From: Prolixibacteraceae bacterium
Lineage (GTDB): Bacteria; Bacteroidota; Bacteroidia; Bacteroidales; Prolixibacteraceae
Assembly (NCBI GenBank): GCA_030602265.1
Contig: JAUWAB010000005.1
Span: forward strand, 58,951-122,950
Direction of reading: 5' to 3'
Length of the DNA stretch: 64,000 nucleotides
The notes beneath the pieces were generated by a model, which did no database searches, was not told the DNA's origin, and worked only from the letters and a program-made list of their open reading frames with translations. Each line of letters begins with the position of its first letter. The first letter of the stretch is position 1. This document shows, in pieces, positions 8,931 through 19,010 of the stretch. A program made the translations under genes and the position numbers.

Positions 8931-10337
8931 TTATTTCAGTTCCCCGGTAGCCCTCAGATAGGCTGTTTCCTTCAATTTCAGGTCGGCTCCGGCTTCAATG
9001 AGGTCACTGCGGGCACTTTGCCAGAGGGCCTGAGCTTCAAGCAGGTCGCTCAGAACACCCATTCCAACTTCAAAATTATCACGGTTGACCCTGAGGTTTT
9101 CTTCGGCCTGCACAAGGTTTTTCTGCACCAGTCCGGCGCGAAGCCTGGCATCCTCCAGGTTAAGTCTGGCCTGCTCAATTTCGAGGGCCATTAGTGAAAC
9201 ATTTCTCTTAAGTTCAGATTTCCGGATTTCAATATCGTGTTGTGCCGACATTTGCTTCTTTTTCCCCTCTCCCCAGTGAAACAGGGGTATTTTCAGGGAA
9301 GCCATAACACTTGCATTGGACGAATCGTAATCTACGGTACCGAATTCGATTCCACCAACATAGCTATATCCCAGGCTAATTCCGGCAACAGGCAGAAAAG
9401 CCGCTTTTGCCAATTTCAATTGTTGTGCAGCCATTTCAACCTGTTGCTGCATCAGTCTGTACTCAGGTCTGCCGGTCACTCCGGGATTTGTCCCGCCTGG
9501 AAAAGTCCATCCTTTATTCAGCGTACTGTCGGTCGTTACCACAGGGGTATCGAAGGCCAGTCCTAACTGCCTGCACAAAGCCATCCGGGTCAGTTCAAGG
9601 CCACTTTGCGCCTTCTGCAATTGCAACTTAGCCTCATTGTGTTTGACCATTACTTTAAGCAAATCGTTTCGCATGGTCAATCCTGTCTCACTGGCATGTT
9701 CCATGCGTACCACGAGTTCACCCAATAATTGCTCATAGGCCCTGGCCAGTTTTACTTTTTCCTGTACCGATACATACAGCCAGTAGGACTGATCTGTATC
9801 GTAAATAACATTTGCCTGTTGCATGGCCAGGTTTTCTTTGCTCATTTCCACGCCGATACTGGTCATGGCTATACCTGCAGAAATCCTGCCACCGGTATAA
9901 ACCGGCTGTTCTATGGTAATTCCGGCCAGGTAAGCTCCCTTCAGGCTGATTTCCAAAGGAAGCCAGGCATACATATTGAACAACGGATTACCATCGGCAC
10001 CAATCACCGGCTGGCCGGTCACCGGATTAACCATCACATTGGGGGTTAATTCACCTGTCGCCGGATTGGGAACTGCCGTGGGCAACCATAGCTCCATCTC
10101 AATGTCCCTGGCCAGGTATAATCCTGTTGCACTGGCAGCTACCGAAGGCAGTTTGCTGGTTTTAACTGCTGCCTGTTCAATCAGGGCTTTATCTATCTGA
10201 TAGCGGGCTATACGAATCTCCTCACTGTTTTGTAATGCCAGTTCCCGGCATTCCTCCAATGAAAGGCTCTTCTGTGCATTCAGGTCAGGGATTGCAGTCA
10301 GGCACATTAATATTATCAAAATTGTTTTATACATCAT
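8931..10337 (-). CDS. TolC-family outer membrane efflux protein
   Basis: Outer-membrane channel of a tripartite pump, 468 residues. A signal peptide ending near LNAQ is followed by two outer-membrane efflux repeats (about 25-230 and 280-465) made of long amphipathic helices. It lies 22 bases downstream of the RND pump gene. The start can be either of two adjacent ATG codons. Confidence 0.93.
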   Translation of the reverse strand: MMYKTILIILMCLTAIPDLNAQKSLSLEECRELALQNSEEIRIARYQIDKALIEQAAVKTSKLPSVAASATGLYLARDIEMELWLPTAVPNPATGELTPNVMVNPVTGQPVIGADGNPLFNMYAWLPLEISLKGAYLAGITIEQPVYTGGRISAGIAMTSIGVEMSKENLAMQQANVIYDTDQSYWLYVSVQEKVKLARAYEQLLGELVVRMEHASETGLTMRNDLLKVMVKHNEAKLQLQKAQSGLELTRMALCRQLGLAFDTPVVTTDSTLNKGWTFPGGTNPGVTGRPEYRLMQQQVEMAAQQLKLAKAAFLPVAGISLGYSYVGGIEFGTVDYDSSNASVMASLKIPLFHWGEGKKKQMSAQHDIEIRKSELKRNVSLMALEIEQARLNLEDARLRAGLVQKNLVQAEENLRVNRDNFEVGMGVLSDLLEAQALWQSARSDLIEAGADLKLKETAYLRATGELK

Positions 10338-10359
10338 TCAGGTCTTTTTCAGTTAAGTA

Positions 10360-13300
10360 TTAATCTGAACTCCGCTCCCGGCGGTTCCCAACGGAAGGCA
10401 TTATTGTCTGGTCACTGGATGGCAAATCCGTTTCACGCCTGTCGATACGAAAAATGAAGGCATAAAGAACCGGAACAAAAATGAGGGTTATGATCGTTCC
10501 GATCAGCAGACCGCTGACAATGGTAACGGCCATACTGCTATACATCGGGTCGGCGAATAAGGGGATCATGCCTAATATGGTAGTTAGGGATGCCATGATT
10601 ACTGGCCTGGTGCGAAGGAGGGTCGCATTTACGAGGGCTGTGTAACGTGGGATACCTTCTCTTATCTGCTTTTCGATTTCATCGAGCAGTACAATGGAGT
10701 TTTTGATCAGCATACCCAGCAAGCCAATAGCCCCTACAATCGCCATAAAAGTAAACTGGGAGCCTGTCAGGATAAGCCCAGGAACAATACCAATGGCTGT
10801 CAGTGGTATGATTATCAGTATAATTAAAGGTTTCCTGAAATCATTGAACAACAGGATCAGGATCAGGATAATGAGCATAATGGAAACCGGCAGGTAACTG
10901 AAGATGTTTTTCAGGGCAATATGCTGCAGTTCGTATTCACCCACCCATTGATAGCTATATCCTTCAGGGAGATCCAGAGCTTCAATCTCCTTCATCATTG
11001 ATTTTCTCACCTTCGATGGGCTAATTCCTTCAATGGGATCACACTGGGCCTGAATGGCCCGCTGACCGTTGACCCGCCTTACCAGGGTTTCCCCCCAGTT
11101 TAGTTTTGTACCATCGGTTACAGCACTCAGCGGAACAGGCCGTATCACCTTCTTAGTCAGTTCCTCAATGGTTCCGGTACCCAGAAGAAGGTCAGCAATA
11201 TCCGATTGTTCAACATTTCCGGTATTGGGCAGCATGCTCCATACAGGAATATCACTCAGATCCGGGGGAATGGATCCGTCGTTCTGACTGGTTTTCAGCT
11301 GAATACTCCAGGCAGTTTGTCCGTCGTAGTATTTACCCAAAGGAATTCCGCTTGTAGCTGCCAATAGGGCATTGCTGACATCCGAACGGGTTACCCCGGC
11401 CCTGGATGCCAAAGTCTGGTTATAAATGGCCGTAAGGGATTTGCCGGTTAGGTTCCAGTCATCACAAATGGTATATTTATCGGTATACGGATTTTCTCTC
11501 ATGATTGCACGGGCTTCTTCACTAAGTTGTTTCAGAACAGCAGGATCAGGCCCCCTGAATTCGACTTCTACGGTATGAGATGCCTTGATTGACAGGTTAT
11601 ACTTTCTGATACGTATATAGGCATCTGGGTAATGGTCATGCAGAAACTCCTCAAGAACCGGTTTCATGCGAACCATGGTCCTGTAATTCTCAAAATTGAC
11701 AATCAGTTCACCATAATGATCACCGCCTTCGCCGATTGCCCTCACCAAACAGTAACGTGCAGGGGTCATTCCCTGACTGCTTACAACCATCTGGACTTCC
11801 TTCAGGGAAAGCAGATGGCCGGTAATTTCTTTCAGGTCCTGATTGATACGGTCGGGACTGGTGCCATCAGGAAGTATATATTCGATATAGACCTGGTCAT
11901 AATTAAAATCGGGAAAAAATGCATTCCTGATGTTCCTGACATTCAGTCCGGCAATAGCCATCAGCAGGGTAGCCACGCCAATGGTTGCCAGTTTGTGATT
12001 GATAAGGAAGGAAAGCGGTTTTTGTACAGCTTTGTGCAGGTTACCATCAAACCCCCTGTTCTTTTTACCACTCTTCGACCAGAGCATTTTTCCGGAGAAA
12101 ACCGGCACCAGCGTGAGCGCAAGCAACCAGCTGACAAGCAATGAAATACATAGCACCACAAACAAGTCACGGGCGTAAGTACCTGCCGCATCTTTGGAGA
12201 GATATACCGGAAGGAAGGCCGTTGCGGCAATAAGTGTTGCACCCAGAAGGGGCATTCCTGTGCGTTTTGCAGAACGGGTCAGCGCTTGAGTACGGTCCAG
12301 TCCGCCGCGAAGGTCTACCAGGATGCCGTCAATCACCACAATGGCATTGTCAACCAGCATACCCATGGCAACGATAAATGCACCAAGGGATATGCGCTGC
12401 AGGGTTCCGTCGAAAAGCAGCAGGATGGGAAAGGTTGCCAGTACAGTCAGTACGAGCCCGGCACCTATGATTATGCCACTTCGCAGCCCCATCGTAATCA
12501 TCAGTACCACCATGACAATTGCCACAGACGCCATAAGGTTCCACATGAACCCATGCACTGCATCTTTTACCTTGTCGGGCTGAAAGAAAACCTTTTCGAA
12601 ATCTATTCCGGCAGGAAGTCCAGACTGCAACTCCGCCATGCGTTTTTCAACACGGTCCCCTACTGCGATGATGTTCTCTCCGCTCTCCATCGACACCGCA
12701 ATGGCCATGGCCTTACGGTTATTTACAAACATGGTGTTACGCAGCGGCTGACTGTATCCTTTCTCAATGACGGCAATATCTCCCAGAGTGAACAAATCTC
12801 CGTGGATACTTTTTATTACTATGTTTTTGAGGTCTTCTATGTCCGTAATTTTGTCACTTACCCCGACCCGGACGAGATAATCACCGGTTCTTAATACTCC
12901 CGGATAAACCATCTGGTTCTGACCATTGATCGCTGCCATGATCTGGATCGGGAATACTCCTAACTGGCCCATGGTTTCCACCGGAAGAATGATGTCGGCT
13001 ACAGGAGTCTGGCTTCCAAACAGGTGGACCCGGTTTACCCCTTTCACCTCAAGAATTTCACGCTTTATAAAACCGGCGTAGCGGTTCATTTCCTCATAAG
13101 AGTACCCATCGGCGGTCATGGCATAAAACATACCGTATACATCTCCGAAATCATCAAAAACAACAGGTGTCATGGCTCCGGCGGGCAGGGCCGGGATGGC
13201 AGACTCTACTTTCCGGCGCATAAACTCCCATCTCTGCTGGATTTCTCCCTGTGGAACCGTCATATCAAGTTCCACCAGAATGGAGGAAATATTGTCCTCC

Positions 13301-13551
13301 GACTGTGACAGGATCAGGTTGATATCGTTCAGTGCACTGAGCTCTTTTTCCAAAACATCGGTTACCTGAAGTTCTACTTCATGGGCAGAAGCCCCCGGAT
13401 AAACAGTTATGATACGAGCCTGCATGATCACAATTTCCGGATCTTCGAGCTTACTGATGGAGTTGAAGGCAAGTACCCCCCCGATCACAATACTGAACAA
13501 CAGAAAATAGAAGATCGGTTTACGCCTGAAAACCAGTTCGGATATATGCAT
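10360..13551 (-). CDS. RND efflux pump, inner membrane subunit
   Basis: Proton-driven pump of the AcrB/HAE superfamily, about 1063 residues, with the expected 12 transmembrane helices and two large periplasmic loops. In TM4 the relay motif reads MLVDNAIVV. Asp401 is kept, while the second Asp of AcrB (Asp408) is Asn402, a common variant. TM10 keeps the Lys in IKNSIVLLDE. The ATG shares one base with the stop codon of the membrane fusion gene (TGATG); an in-frame GTG one codon earlier is also possible. The family is sure; the substrate cannot be read. Confidence 0.95.
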   Translation of the reverse strand: MHISELVFRRKPIFYFLLFSIVIGGVLAFNSISKLEDPEIVIMQARIITVYPGASAHEVELQVTDVLEKELSALNDINLILSQSEDNISSILVELDMTVPQGEIQQRWEFMRRKVESAIPALPAGAMTPVVFDDFGDVYGMFYAMTADGYSYEEMNRYAGFIKREILEVKGVNRVHLFGSQTPVADIILPVETMGQLGVFPIQIMAAINGQNQMVYPGVLRTGDYLVRVGVSDKITDIEDLKNIVIKSIHGDLFTLGDIAVIEKGYSQPLRNTMFVNNRKAMAIAVSMESGENIIAVGDRVEKRMAELQSGLPAGIDFEKVFFQPDKVKDAVHGFMWNLMASVAIVMVVLMITMGLRSGIIIGAGLVLTVLATFPILLLFDGTLQRISLGAFIVAMGMLVDNAIVVIDGILVDLRGGLDRTQALTRSAKRTGMPLLGATLIAATAFLPVYLSKDAAGTYARDLFVVLCISLLVSWLLALTLVPVFSGKMLWSKSGKKNRGFDGNLHKAVQKPLSFLINHKLATIGVATLLMAIAGLNVRNIRNAFFPDFNYDQVYIEYILPDGTSPDRINQDLKEITGHLLSLKEVQMVVSSQGMTPARYCLVRAIGEGGDHYGELIVNFENYRTMVRMKPVLEEFLHDHYPDAYIRIRKYNLSIKASHTVEVEFRGPDPAVLKQLSEEARAIMRENPYTDKYTICDDWNLTGKSLTAIYNQTLASRAGVTRSDVSNALLAATSGIPLGKYYDGQTAWSIQLKTSQNDGSIPPDLSDIPVWSMLPNTGNVEQSDIADLLLGTGTIEELTKKVIRPVPLSAVTDGTKLNWGETLVRRVNGQRAIQAQCDPIEGISPSKVRKSMMKEIEALDLPEGYSYQWVGEYELQHIALKNIFSYLPVSIMLIILILILLFNDFRKPLIILIIIPLTAIGIVPGLILTGSQFTFMAIVGAIGLLGMLIKNSIVLLDEIEKQIREGIPRYTALVNATLLRTRPVIMASLTTILGMIPLFADPMYSSMAVTIVSGLLIGTIITLIFVPVLYAFIFRIDRRETDLPSSDQTIMPSVGNRRERSSD

Positions 13552-14624
13552 CACAGCAGCCCTCCCACATTGGTTTCCGCAACATTCCCTAATGGTTCCA
13601 CTGCCTGGCCTTCATAAAGCATACCGACGCCCGAAACAACAATTTCATCCGTTTCCACTAAACCTGATAAGATCCTGATCATCCCTGCAGCTGAAAGATT
13701 CTCAATAACGACGGCCTGTTTATGCACGGTTGACCGATCCGGGCTGTATTTCCACACGAATGTCCCGTCCTTGTCACGGAAAATGGCAGAGAGAGGGACA
13801 CTCAGCATATCGTCCGGTTGGTTCCGGTAAGTAATGGAGACGTTGACAGCCATACCCGGTGCGAAATGAGGATTGAGTTTTGGATCCAGCCTGAAGGTAG
13901 TCCTGAAAAGCTGACTATTGTTGGCTTTTTTCTGATAACCTGTAAGCTCTATGGGGTATCTTTCCGATGATATCAGGGGCTGGCTGCAGCTGAATTCAAA
14001 GAAATCATCTCTTCTGATATAGAATGAAACCGGCAGATCGACTTCCACGAGATATGACTTTACGTCTATCAGTGTTGCAATGGTCATCCCTGTATTCACC
14101 ATTTCACCCTTATGGTATTTCACCGCCTGTATATATCCTGAAAATGGCGCCTCGAGACGGGTGTCCTGCAGCTGGTCAAGGGCATTTTTCAGCTGCATCC
14201 TGAGCATTTTCTCACCGGCAACAGCCTTGTCGTAGTCGTTGTCGGCCACGCTTTTCCGGCTATTCAGTTCAGTCAGCCGGTCAAATTCAGCTTTTATCCC
14301 GGCGTACTGAGCCTGATATACTTCTGCCTGGATTTCATAATCACGTGGTTCAATCCGGGCAACCAAGTCGCCCTGCCTGACAAAATCGCCTTCCTTTACA
14401 TAGATTTCACCGATAGGTCCAGCCACGCGGAATGCCAGGTTAACTTCGGCGGCTTCGCGGATGATGCCGGAAAACTCCTTCGAGGAGACATTGGCCTCCA
14501 GTGAAGGCCTGGCAATGTTCACTTTTCGGACTATCCCGCCCTGACGGGGTTCTGAGGGTGCACACGCAGCCATAAAGGCTGCCAGCAGAACCCAGGTAAT
14601 CATTCGGACTGATTTATCTTTCAT
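13551..14624 (-). CDS. RND efflux membrane fusion (periplasmic adaptor) lipoprotein
   Basis: HlyD/AcrA-type adaptor linking pump and outer channel, 357 residues. The signal peptide ends in MAAC (Cys21), giving a lipoprotein. Barrel-sandwich halves flank a helical hairpin (about 75-150), followed by beta-barrel and membrane-proximal domains. First gene of a minus-strand run: adaptor, pump, channel, kinase, regulator. A perfect 8-bp inverted repeat lies 14-44 bases before its ATG. Confidence 0.93.
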   Translation of the reverse strand: MKDKSVRMITWVLLAAFMAACAPSEPRQGGIVRKVNIARPSLEANVSSKEFSGIIREAAEVNLAFRVAGPIGEIYVKEGDFVRQGDLVARIEPRDYEIQAEVYQAQYAGIKAEFDRLTELNSRKSVADNDYDKAVAGEKMLRMQLKNALDQLQDTRLEAPFSGYIQAVKYHKGEMVNTGMTIATLIDVKSYLVEVDLPVSFYIRRDDFFEFSCSQPLISSERYPIELTGYQKKANNSQLFRTTFRLDPKLNPHFAPGMAVNVSITYRNQPDDMLSVPLSAIFRDKDGTFVWKYSPDRSTVHKQAVVIENLSAAGMIRILSGLVETDEIVVSGVGMLYEGQAVEPLGNVAETNVGGLL

Positions 14625-14637
14625 GCTGATGATATTG

Positions 14638-14668
14638 GTTCCTTATTGAATTTTCAGTACTAAGGAAC
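14638..14668. promoter_or_regulatory. inverted repeat upstream of the efflux operon
   Basis: Perfect 8-bp arms GTTCCTTA and TAAGGAAC separated by 15 bases, just before the adaptor gene. It could be an operator or a leader stem-loop. LytTR proteins usually bind direct repeats, so it need not be the site of the linked regulator. Confidence 0.4.
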
Positions 14669-14766
14669 AATAACCATCAGACAGGCCCCGGAAATTTTCT
14701 ACTGAAGTGATGCAAAAGGTTACTGAATTGCAAAATCCGGTTCCGGACATGAAGTCACCAAAAAAA

Positions 14767-14794
14767 CAAGGCCAGCCTGAAATGGCTGACCTTG
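14767..14794 (-). terminator. terminator after the Spy-like gene
   Basis: An 11-bp stem with one G-T pair and a 6-base loop. It is followed on the minus strand by seven Ts, and a T run also follows on the plus strand. It separates the Spy-like gene from the efflux operon. Confidence 0.85.
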
Positions 14795-14819
14795 CTTTTT
14801 CATTAACTAAAAAATGGCG

Positions 14820-15209
14820 TTAGCGTCTTTGCTGCATTCTCTGACGTGCCTCAGCCCGGTACTTCTCATATTGCTTGTACTGGTCGGCCGAGAGGATCTT
14901 CTTCATTTCCTTATCCTTTTCCTCCTGCTGTGCAGTCATCTGGGCGCGCATCTTCTCACGCTGGGCATCGCTCATGTCCATGAAGTTGCCACCACCGCGC
15001 AGCTCCTGTGATTTTTTCGCGTACTTAAGATTTAGGTCATGCACCTTCTTTTCCAGTGCTTTATCCATTTTTACATACTCCCCGATCTGTTCCGTCTGGC
15101 GTTTTGCCATATCTTCGGGAGAGAAATTACGGCCCTGGCCGCCTGGTTGGGCTTCAGCAAAATAAACTGCAAAAACCATCATTAAAATGAACAATCCGAT
15201 TTTTCTCAT
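14820..15209 (-). CDS. small periplasmic Spy/CpxP-like helical protein
   Basis: A 129-residue secreted protein. A signal peptide ends near AEAQ, followed by a charged, Met-, Gln- and Lys-rich helical region with Lx3-4L patterns and a basic C terminus. Composition and size resemble Spy/CpxP-type proteins or DUF4890. Such proteins can act as envelope chaperones or stress sensors, and the location beside an efflux operon fits, but the role is inferred. It has its own terminator. Confidence 0.65.
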   Translation of the reverse strand: MRKIGLFILMMVFAVYFAEAQPGGQGRNFSPEDMAKRQTEQIGEYVKMDKALEKKVHDLNLKYAKKSQELRGGGNFMDMSDAQREKMRAQMTAQQEEKDKEMKKILSADQYKQYEKYRAEARQRMQQRR

Positions 15210-15301
15210 AGCGACAAAAGATTTTTGATTTATAACGATCTTTTTGACTAAACTTTTGAGGAATGGTTTAATCTGGAGCCATCATCCGGGCAAATAAAAA
15301 A

Positions 15302-15323
15302 AGCCCGGCGTTGTTGCCGGGCT
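15302..15323 (-). terminator. terminator of the pyrG-yidC operon
   Basis: Perfect 8-bp G+C-rich stem (AGCCCGGC / GCCGGGCT) with a 6-base loop, followed on the minus strand by seven Ts. Confidence 0.9.
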
Positions 15324-15351
15324 CAATTGACCAGTTTTTTCAAAAACCTGG

Positions 15352-17268
15352 CTATTTCTTTTTAGGTGGTTGCACACCACGCTGTTTGGCAAGATCTTCC
15401 AGACGCTGCTGGAACCTTGATTTCTGTACCGGTTTTTTCTTGTTTGCCATCAACTGGGCCCTGATCTTACCTTCGTCTACCATGCCCCTGACGATATAAG
15501 TCTGACCGATGGTGATTACGTTGGCAAGGAAATAGTAATAGCTCAGCCCTGATGAATAGCTGTTCAGGATAAACATAAACATGACAGGCATCATGTACAT
15601 CATGGTTTTCATACCCGGCATGGTAGCTCCTGCTGTTGCCTGAGAATTCAGACGTGTTGAGATGATGGTGGTAATGGTCATCAACAGGGTAAAAAGGCTG
15701 ACGTGGTCACCATAGAATGGAATGGTAAACGGCAGGTCGAGTATCGAATCGTACGTTGACAGGTCGGTTGCCCACAGGAAACTCTGCTGCCTGAGTTCAA
15801 TTGAAGTCGGGAAGAAGAAGAACATGGCAATAAGAATAGGCATCTGAAGGAGCATCGGAAGACATCCCCCCATGGGATTGACCCCAGCCTTCTTATACAG
15901 CGCCATGATCGCCTGTTGCTTTTCCATCGCTTTATCCTGTGTGAATTTCGCATTGATCTCATCCAGTTCAGGCTTGAGAACCCGCATCTTAGCCTGGGAG
16001 ACATACGATTTGTAGGTGAACGGGAACAGGATAACCTTAATAAAGATGGTAAGCAGCAGAATAATGATCCCGAAATTGGCTACATAATCCCTCAGGAAGT
16101 TAAAAACAGGAATAATCAGGTAGCGGTTAACCGGTCTTACGATTGAATATCCCAAATAAACCTGAGATTCCATATCCAGTTTATACTGCCTGAGTGTCTG
16201 AAAATGGTTTGGCCCGAAATAGAAGGTCATACCATATTTTTCCTGAGGTTTTCCGTTCCACGGCAATGAAATGCCTGCATAAAAGTTGGCCAGGTATTTA
16301 TCATCGGCATCCATTCTGGTACTCCTGACCTGGGCAGACGGGAACGACTCTTCCGCAATAAGGGTAGAGGTGAAAAAGAGCTGCTTCATCCCGATCCATT
16401 TGGTCCTGGTCAGGTTCTTTTCTTCCGATTTTGATGAACTGAGTTTATCTACATCATCTTCAAAGAACTTATAATAGATCTGGGTGTACCGGTCCTCTCC
16501 GAACTGCGATTTCCTTTCCTGCCGCGGAACATCAAATGACCAGGTAAAGTTGATATCCGGTTGGTTGGAGGCCACTACGGTGTTCATACCTTCCATCTTC
16601 ACATCAAAGCCAACCAGCCATGAGTTGTGTTTCAGGGTATAGGTATACTCCATAAAACTTCCGGGGGAAATTTCGAGACGATAAGAAACCGATTTGGAAT
16701 CACCCGGGTTCTCGGCATTGAGTTTTTCGTCGCCATGATCACCTTTTCTGACCTCCTGGCCGCTCACCCTGACCAACTCAGGAGCATTGGTGGCAAAAAA
16801 GAGCTGATCCGTCTGAATATTCCTGTTCTGTGAAAAAAAGTTCATCCCGAACTGGGAGTTATCCCCGTCGAACAAGATCAACGGCTGTCCGTCGTGGGTT
16901 TTAAACTCCTTAAGCTCAACAGACGAGATCCTTCCGCCCTTATTGGTAAGCGTAAGTCTAATCAGATTATTTTCGAGGATAACGTGGGATTCATCACCGA
17001 CAGCAGCTGCACTGAAAACGCCCAGCTGGTTCTCTAACTGTTTGCGGCGGGTCTCCTCCTGTACAGAATCGGGAACCGCATTGACTACAGCAGTTTCCTG
17101 CTGTTGTTCTGCCTGTATCTGCCGGGCCCTTTCGGCTTCCACCTGTCGAAGGGAGTCCTGCCTGAGCCTGGTCTGTTCAATTTGTTCCTTCGAAGGCTGG
17201 TTTATAACGGAAAAAACCACTAAAACCAGAAATATCAGTACGATACCTATTATTGAATTTCTATCCAT
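15352..17268 (-). CDS. yidC: membrane protein insertase YidC
   Basis: Inserts and folds inner-membrane proteins, with or without SecYEG. The 638 residues have the gram-negative layout: an N-terminal helix (about 4-22), a large periplasmic domain (about 30-350) and a core of five helices (about 360-600) containing the amphipathic loop and GGCLPMLLQMP. The C terminus is strongly basic (PPKKK), as in ribosome-contacting YidC. It starts nine bases after pyrG and ends at a strong terminator. Confidence 0.97.
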   Translation of the reverse strand: MDRNSIIGIVLIFLVLVVFSVINQPSKEQIEQTRLRQDSLRQVEAERARQIQAEQQQETAVVNAVPDSVQEETRRKQLENQLGVFSAAAVGDESHVILENNLIRLTLTNKGGRISSVELKEFKTHDGQPLILFDGDNSQFGMNFFSQNRNIQTDQLFFATNAPELVRVSGQEVRKGDHGDEKLNAENPGDSKSVSYRLEISPGSFMEYTYTLKHNSWLVGFDVKMEGMNTVVASNQPDINFTWSFDVPRQERKSQFGEDRYTQIYYKFFEDDVDKLSSSKSEEKNLTRTKWIGMKQLFFTSTLIAEESFPSAQVRSTRMDADDKYLANFYAGISLPWNGKPQEKYGMTFYFGPNHFQTLRQYKLDMESQVYLGYSIVRPVNRYLIIPVFNFLRDYVANFGIIILLLTIFIKVILFPFTYKSYVSQAKMRVLKPELDEINAKFTQDKAMEKQQAIMALYKKAGVNPMGGCLPMLLQMPILIAMFFFFPTSIELRQQSFLWATDLSTYDSILDLPFTIPFYGDHVSLFTLLMTITTIISTRLNSQATAGATMPGMKTMMYMMPVMFMFILNSYSSGLSYYYFLANVITIGQTYIVRGMVDEGKIRAQLMANKKKPVQKSRFQQRLEDLAKQRGVQPPKKK

Positions 17269-17277
17269 GAAATAGTG

Positions 17278-18921
<1,644 letters not shown>

Positions 18922-18982
18922 TATTTTTAATATGAATTATGCGTCATTTTTTGAAGTACCGGTGCAATATGAAGCAAAAAAG

Positions 18983-19005
18983 AAGCCGGCGGGTGAGGCC
19001 GGCTT
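18983..19005 (-). terminator. terminator of the DUF349 gene
   Basis: Perfect 8-bp stem AAGCCGGC / GCCGGCTT with a 7-base loop, placed 5 bases past the stop codon and followed on the minus strand by TCTTTTTTG. Confidence 0.85.
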
Positions 19006-19010
19006 ACTGA

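Noticed and set aside
10360..13551. Asn402 in the RND proton-relay motif as evidence of an inactive pump
   Set aside because: Asp401 and the TM10 Lys are kept, and VDN at this place is frequent in working-looking RND pumps.
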